Of a stretch of DNA of 30,687 nt, positions 29,724-30,687 are shown one piece after another (within the stretch, counting starts at the first letter, position 1; each line of letters begins with the position of its first letter). The DNA lies in NCBI GenBank assembly GCA_035687245.1, contig DASRYH010000056.1:1-30687 (forward strand). Reading direction: 5' to 3'. The notes below the pieces were generated by a model. That model ran no database searches. It was not told the DNA's origin and was given only the letters and a program-made list of their open reading frames with translations. Made by a program: the position numbers and the translations under genes. The DNA comes from DASRYH01 sp035687245 (GTDB lineage: Bacteria; Actinomycetota; Coriobacteriia; Anaerosomatales; PHET01).

Positions 29724-30687
29724 ATGGCGATGGGTACCGCCAGAGTTGTGTTCGACCGTTGGAGCGACCGCTACGCGCAGCGGATCGCTGGGGTGCGCAC
29801 GAGCGCCGTCCGCGACCTGTTCGCGGCAGCATCGCGTCCCGACATGATCTCGCTCTCGGGCGGGATGCCCGACGTGAGCAAGGTGCCTTCGGCGGCTGTG
29901 GCGCAGGCAGCGCACGACGCGATGCTGCACGAAGGCGCGCAGGCGCTGCAGTACGGAAGCAGCGAGGGGCGTGTGCAGATTCGCACGCTGGTGGCCGAGC
30001 TGATGGCCGAGATCGGCGTGCGGCTCTCGGCCGACGACGTCGTGATCACCGCAGGCGCGCAGCAGGCGCTCGACCTACTCGCGAAGGCCTTCCTCGATCC
30101 GGGCGACGTCATCATCACCGAGGGGCCGACCTACGTGGGCGCCCTGCAGGCGTTCTCTGCCTACGAGCCCGACATCCGCTGCGTGCAGATGGACGCCGAC
30201 GGCATGCGGATGGACCTGCTCGAGGCCGAGCTCAAGCGCGTGGGCCCGCGCGGCGCGAAGTTCATCTACACGATTCCGAACTTCCAGAACCCGGCCGGCG
30301 TGACGATGTCGCCTGACCGCCGCCGTCGGCTGCTCGAGCTTGCGCGCGAGTACGACATCCCGGTCGTCGAAGACGATCCGTATGGGCGGCTGCGCTTTGA
30401 CGGCGGCCATATGAAGCCGCTGCGCTCGCTCGACGAAGACGTCATCTACCTGGGAACCTTCAGCAAGATCTTCGCGCCCGGCCTTCGGCTGGGCTGGGTC
30501 ACCGCGCCCAAGCCGATTCTGGCCAAGGTGCTGCTCGTGAAGCAGGCCGCAGACCTGTGCGGCAGCAACTTCGCCCAGGTCACCGCCGAGCGCTACTTCG
30601 TTGGCACCAAGTGGCGCAAGACGCTGCAGAACCTCACATCCACCTATGCAGAGCGCCGCGACGCGATGATCGCCGCGCTCGACGAGC
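29724..30687 (+). CDS. PLP-dependent aminotransferase class I/II (LysN-like), cut by window edge
   Basis: The visible 321 codons encode a fold-type I aminotransferase: SLSGGMPD near the start, ITAGAQQALDLLAKAF, the cofactor-binding EGPTYVG, PNFQNPAG (Asn), EDDPYGRLRF (Asp/Tyr) and the Schiff-base Lys in TFSKIFAPGLRLGW. The pattern fits the LysN / aromatic / 2-aminoadipate aminotransferase group rather than AspC. There is no N-terminal winged helix, so it is an enzyme and not a MocR regulator. GGAG lies 7 bases before ATG 29724; ATG 29730 is a second in-frame candidate. The T-box leader implies a role in the synthesis or recycling of the amino acid sensed as uncharged tRNA with A73. The C-terminal end lies beyond the window. 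Confidence 0.92.
   Translation, partial: MAMGTARVVFDRWSDRYAQRIAGVRTSAVRDLFAAASRPDMISLSGGMPDVSKVPSAAVAQAAHDAMLHEGAQALQYGSSEGRVQIRTLVAELMAEIGVRLSADDVVITAGAQQALDLLAKAFLDPGDVIITEGPTYVGALQAFSAYEPDIRCVQMDADGMRMDLLEAELKRVGPRGAKFIYTIPNFQNPAGVTMSPDRRRRLLELAREYDIPVVEDDPYGRLRFDGGHMKPLRSLDEDVIYLGTFSKIFAPGLRLGWVTAPKPILAKVLLVKQAADLCGSNFAQVTAERYFVGTKWRKTLQNLTSTYAERRDAMIAALDE

Noticed and set aside
1..30687. CRISPR arrays, insertion sequences, rRNA genes or att sites
   Set aside because: No direct-repeat arrays, transposase motifs, terminal inverted repeats or rRNA sequences are visible, and the single tRNA shows no adjacent integrase or duplicated 3' end.

Overview
The window is high-GC bacterial chromosome, densely packed on both strands, with frequent GTG and TTG starts, many Shine-Dalgarno sites and several apparently leaderless genes. 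The gene content points to Actinobacteriota: a KimA-type permease beside a CeoB/CeoC-like RCK pair, a UPF0182 membrane protein, a LiaF-like/PspC operon, and a holin-III-like membrane pair. The T-box leader in front of an aminotransferase would fit a deep-branching anaerobic lineage such as Coriobacteriia better than Streptomyces or Mycobacterium. That placement is inference. I see no plasmid, phage, IS or CRISPR signature.

Layout. 1-314 (minus) is the 5' end of an ammonium transporter gene that starts with TTG, behind a strongly structured leader (369-540). 669-5568 is a cation-homeostasis block: a CPA2 Na+(K+)/H+ antiporter, tRNA-Ala(UGC) with its own promoter and terminator, a KimA-family K+ importer with all five substrate-site residues that I recall from the Bacillus protein, a bidirectional terminator, and two convergent TrkA/RCK regulators. 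5803-11453 carries a glutamine amidotransferase, a three-gene ABC-2 exporter (ATPase and two permeases, overlapping start and stop codons), a DMT permease and a GNAT acetyltransferase. 11450-14567 holds acylphosphatase, a hemolysin-III/PAQR membrane protein, a molybdopterin oxidoreductase lipoprotein divergent from an FAD/NAD(P) reductase, and a small membrane protein. 14752-18252 holds a winged-helix-like protein, a CNNM/CBS transporter and an envelope-stress pair (LiaF-like and PspC). 18260-20718 has an amidohydrolase, a methyltransferase and a Maf pyrophosphatase with an added Cys-rich tail.

20792-27198 is a likely signalling operon: an 18-codon leaderless ORF overlapping a HEAT-repeat gene, then an HD-GYP phosphodiesterase that shares the same N-terminal domain, then UPF0182. 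A consensus TATAAT promoter then drives a leader of about 345 nt, with alternative pairings and a hidden ribosome site, in front of an RlpA-like cell-wall protein. After a strong terminator come two small membrane proteins and a stand-alone cyanophycin-synthetase N-terminal-like domain. The window ends with a T-box riboswitch and terminator controlling a PLP aminotransferase cut by the right edge.

Most interesting points: the unclassified RlpA leader, the amt leader, the shared N-terminal domain of the HEAT/HD-GYP pair and its leaderless mini-ORF, the Cys-rich Maf tail, the lone CphA N-domain, and the T-box aminotransferase.
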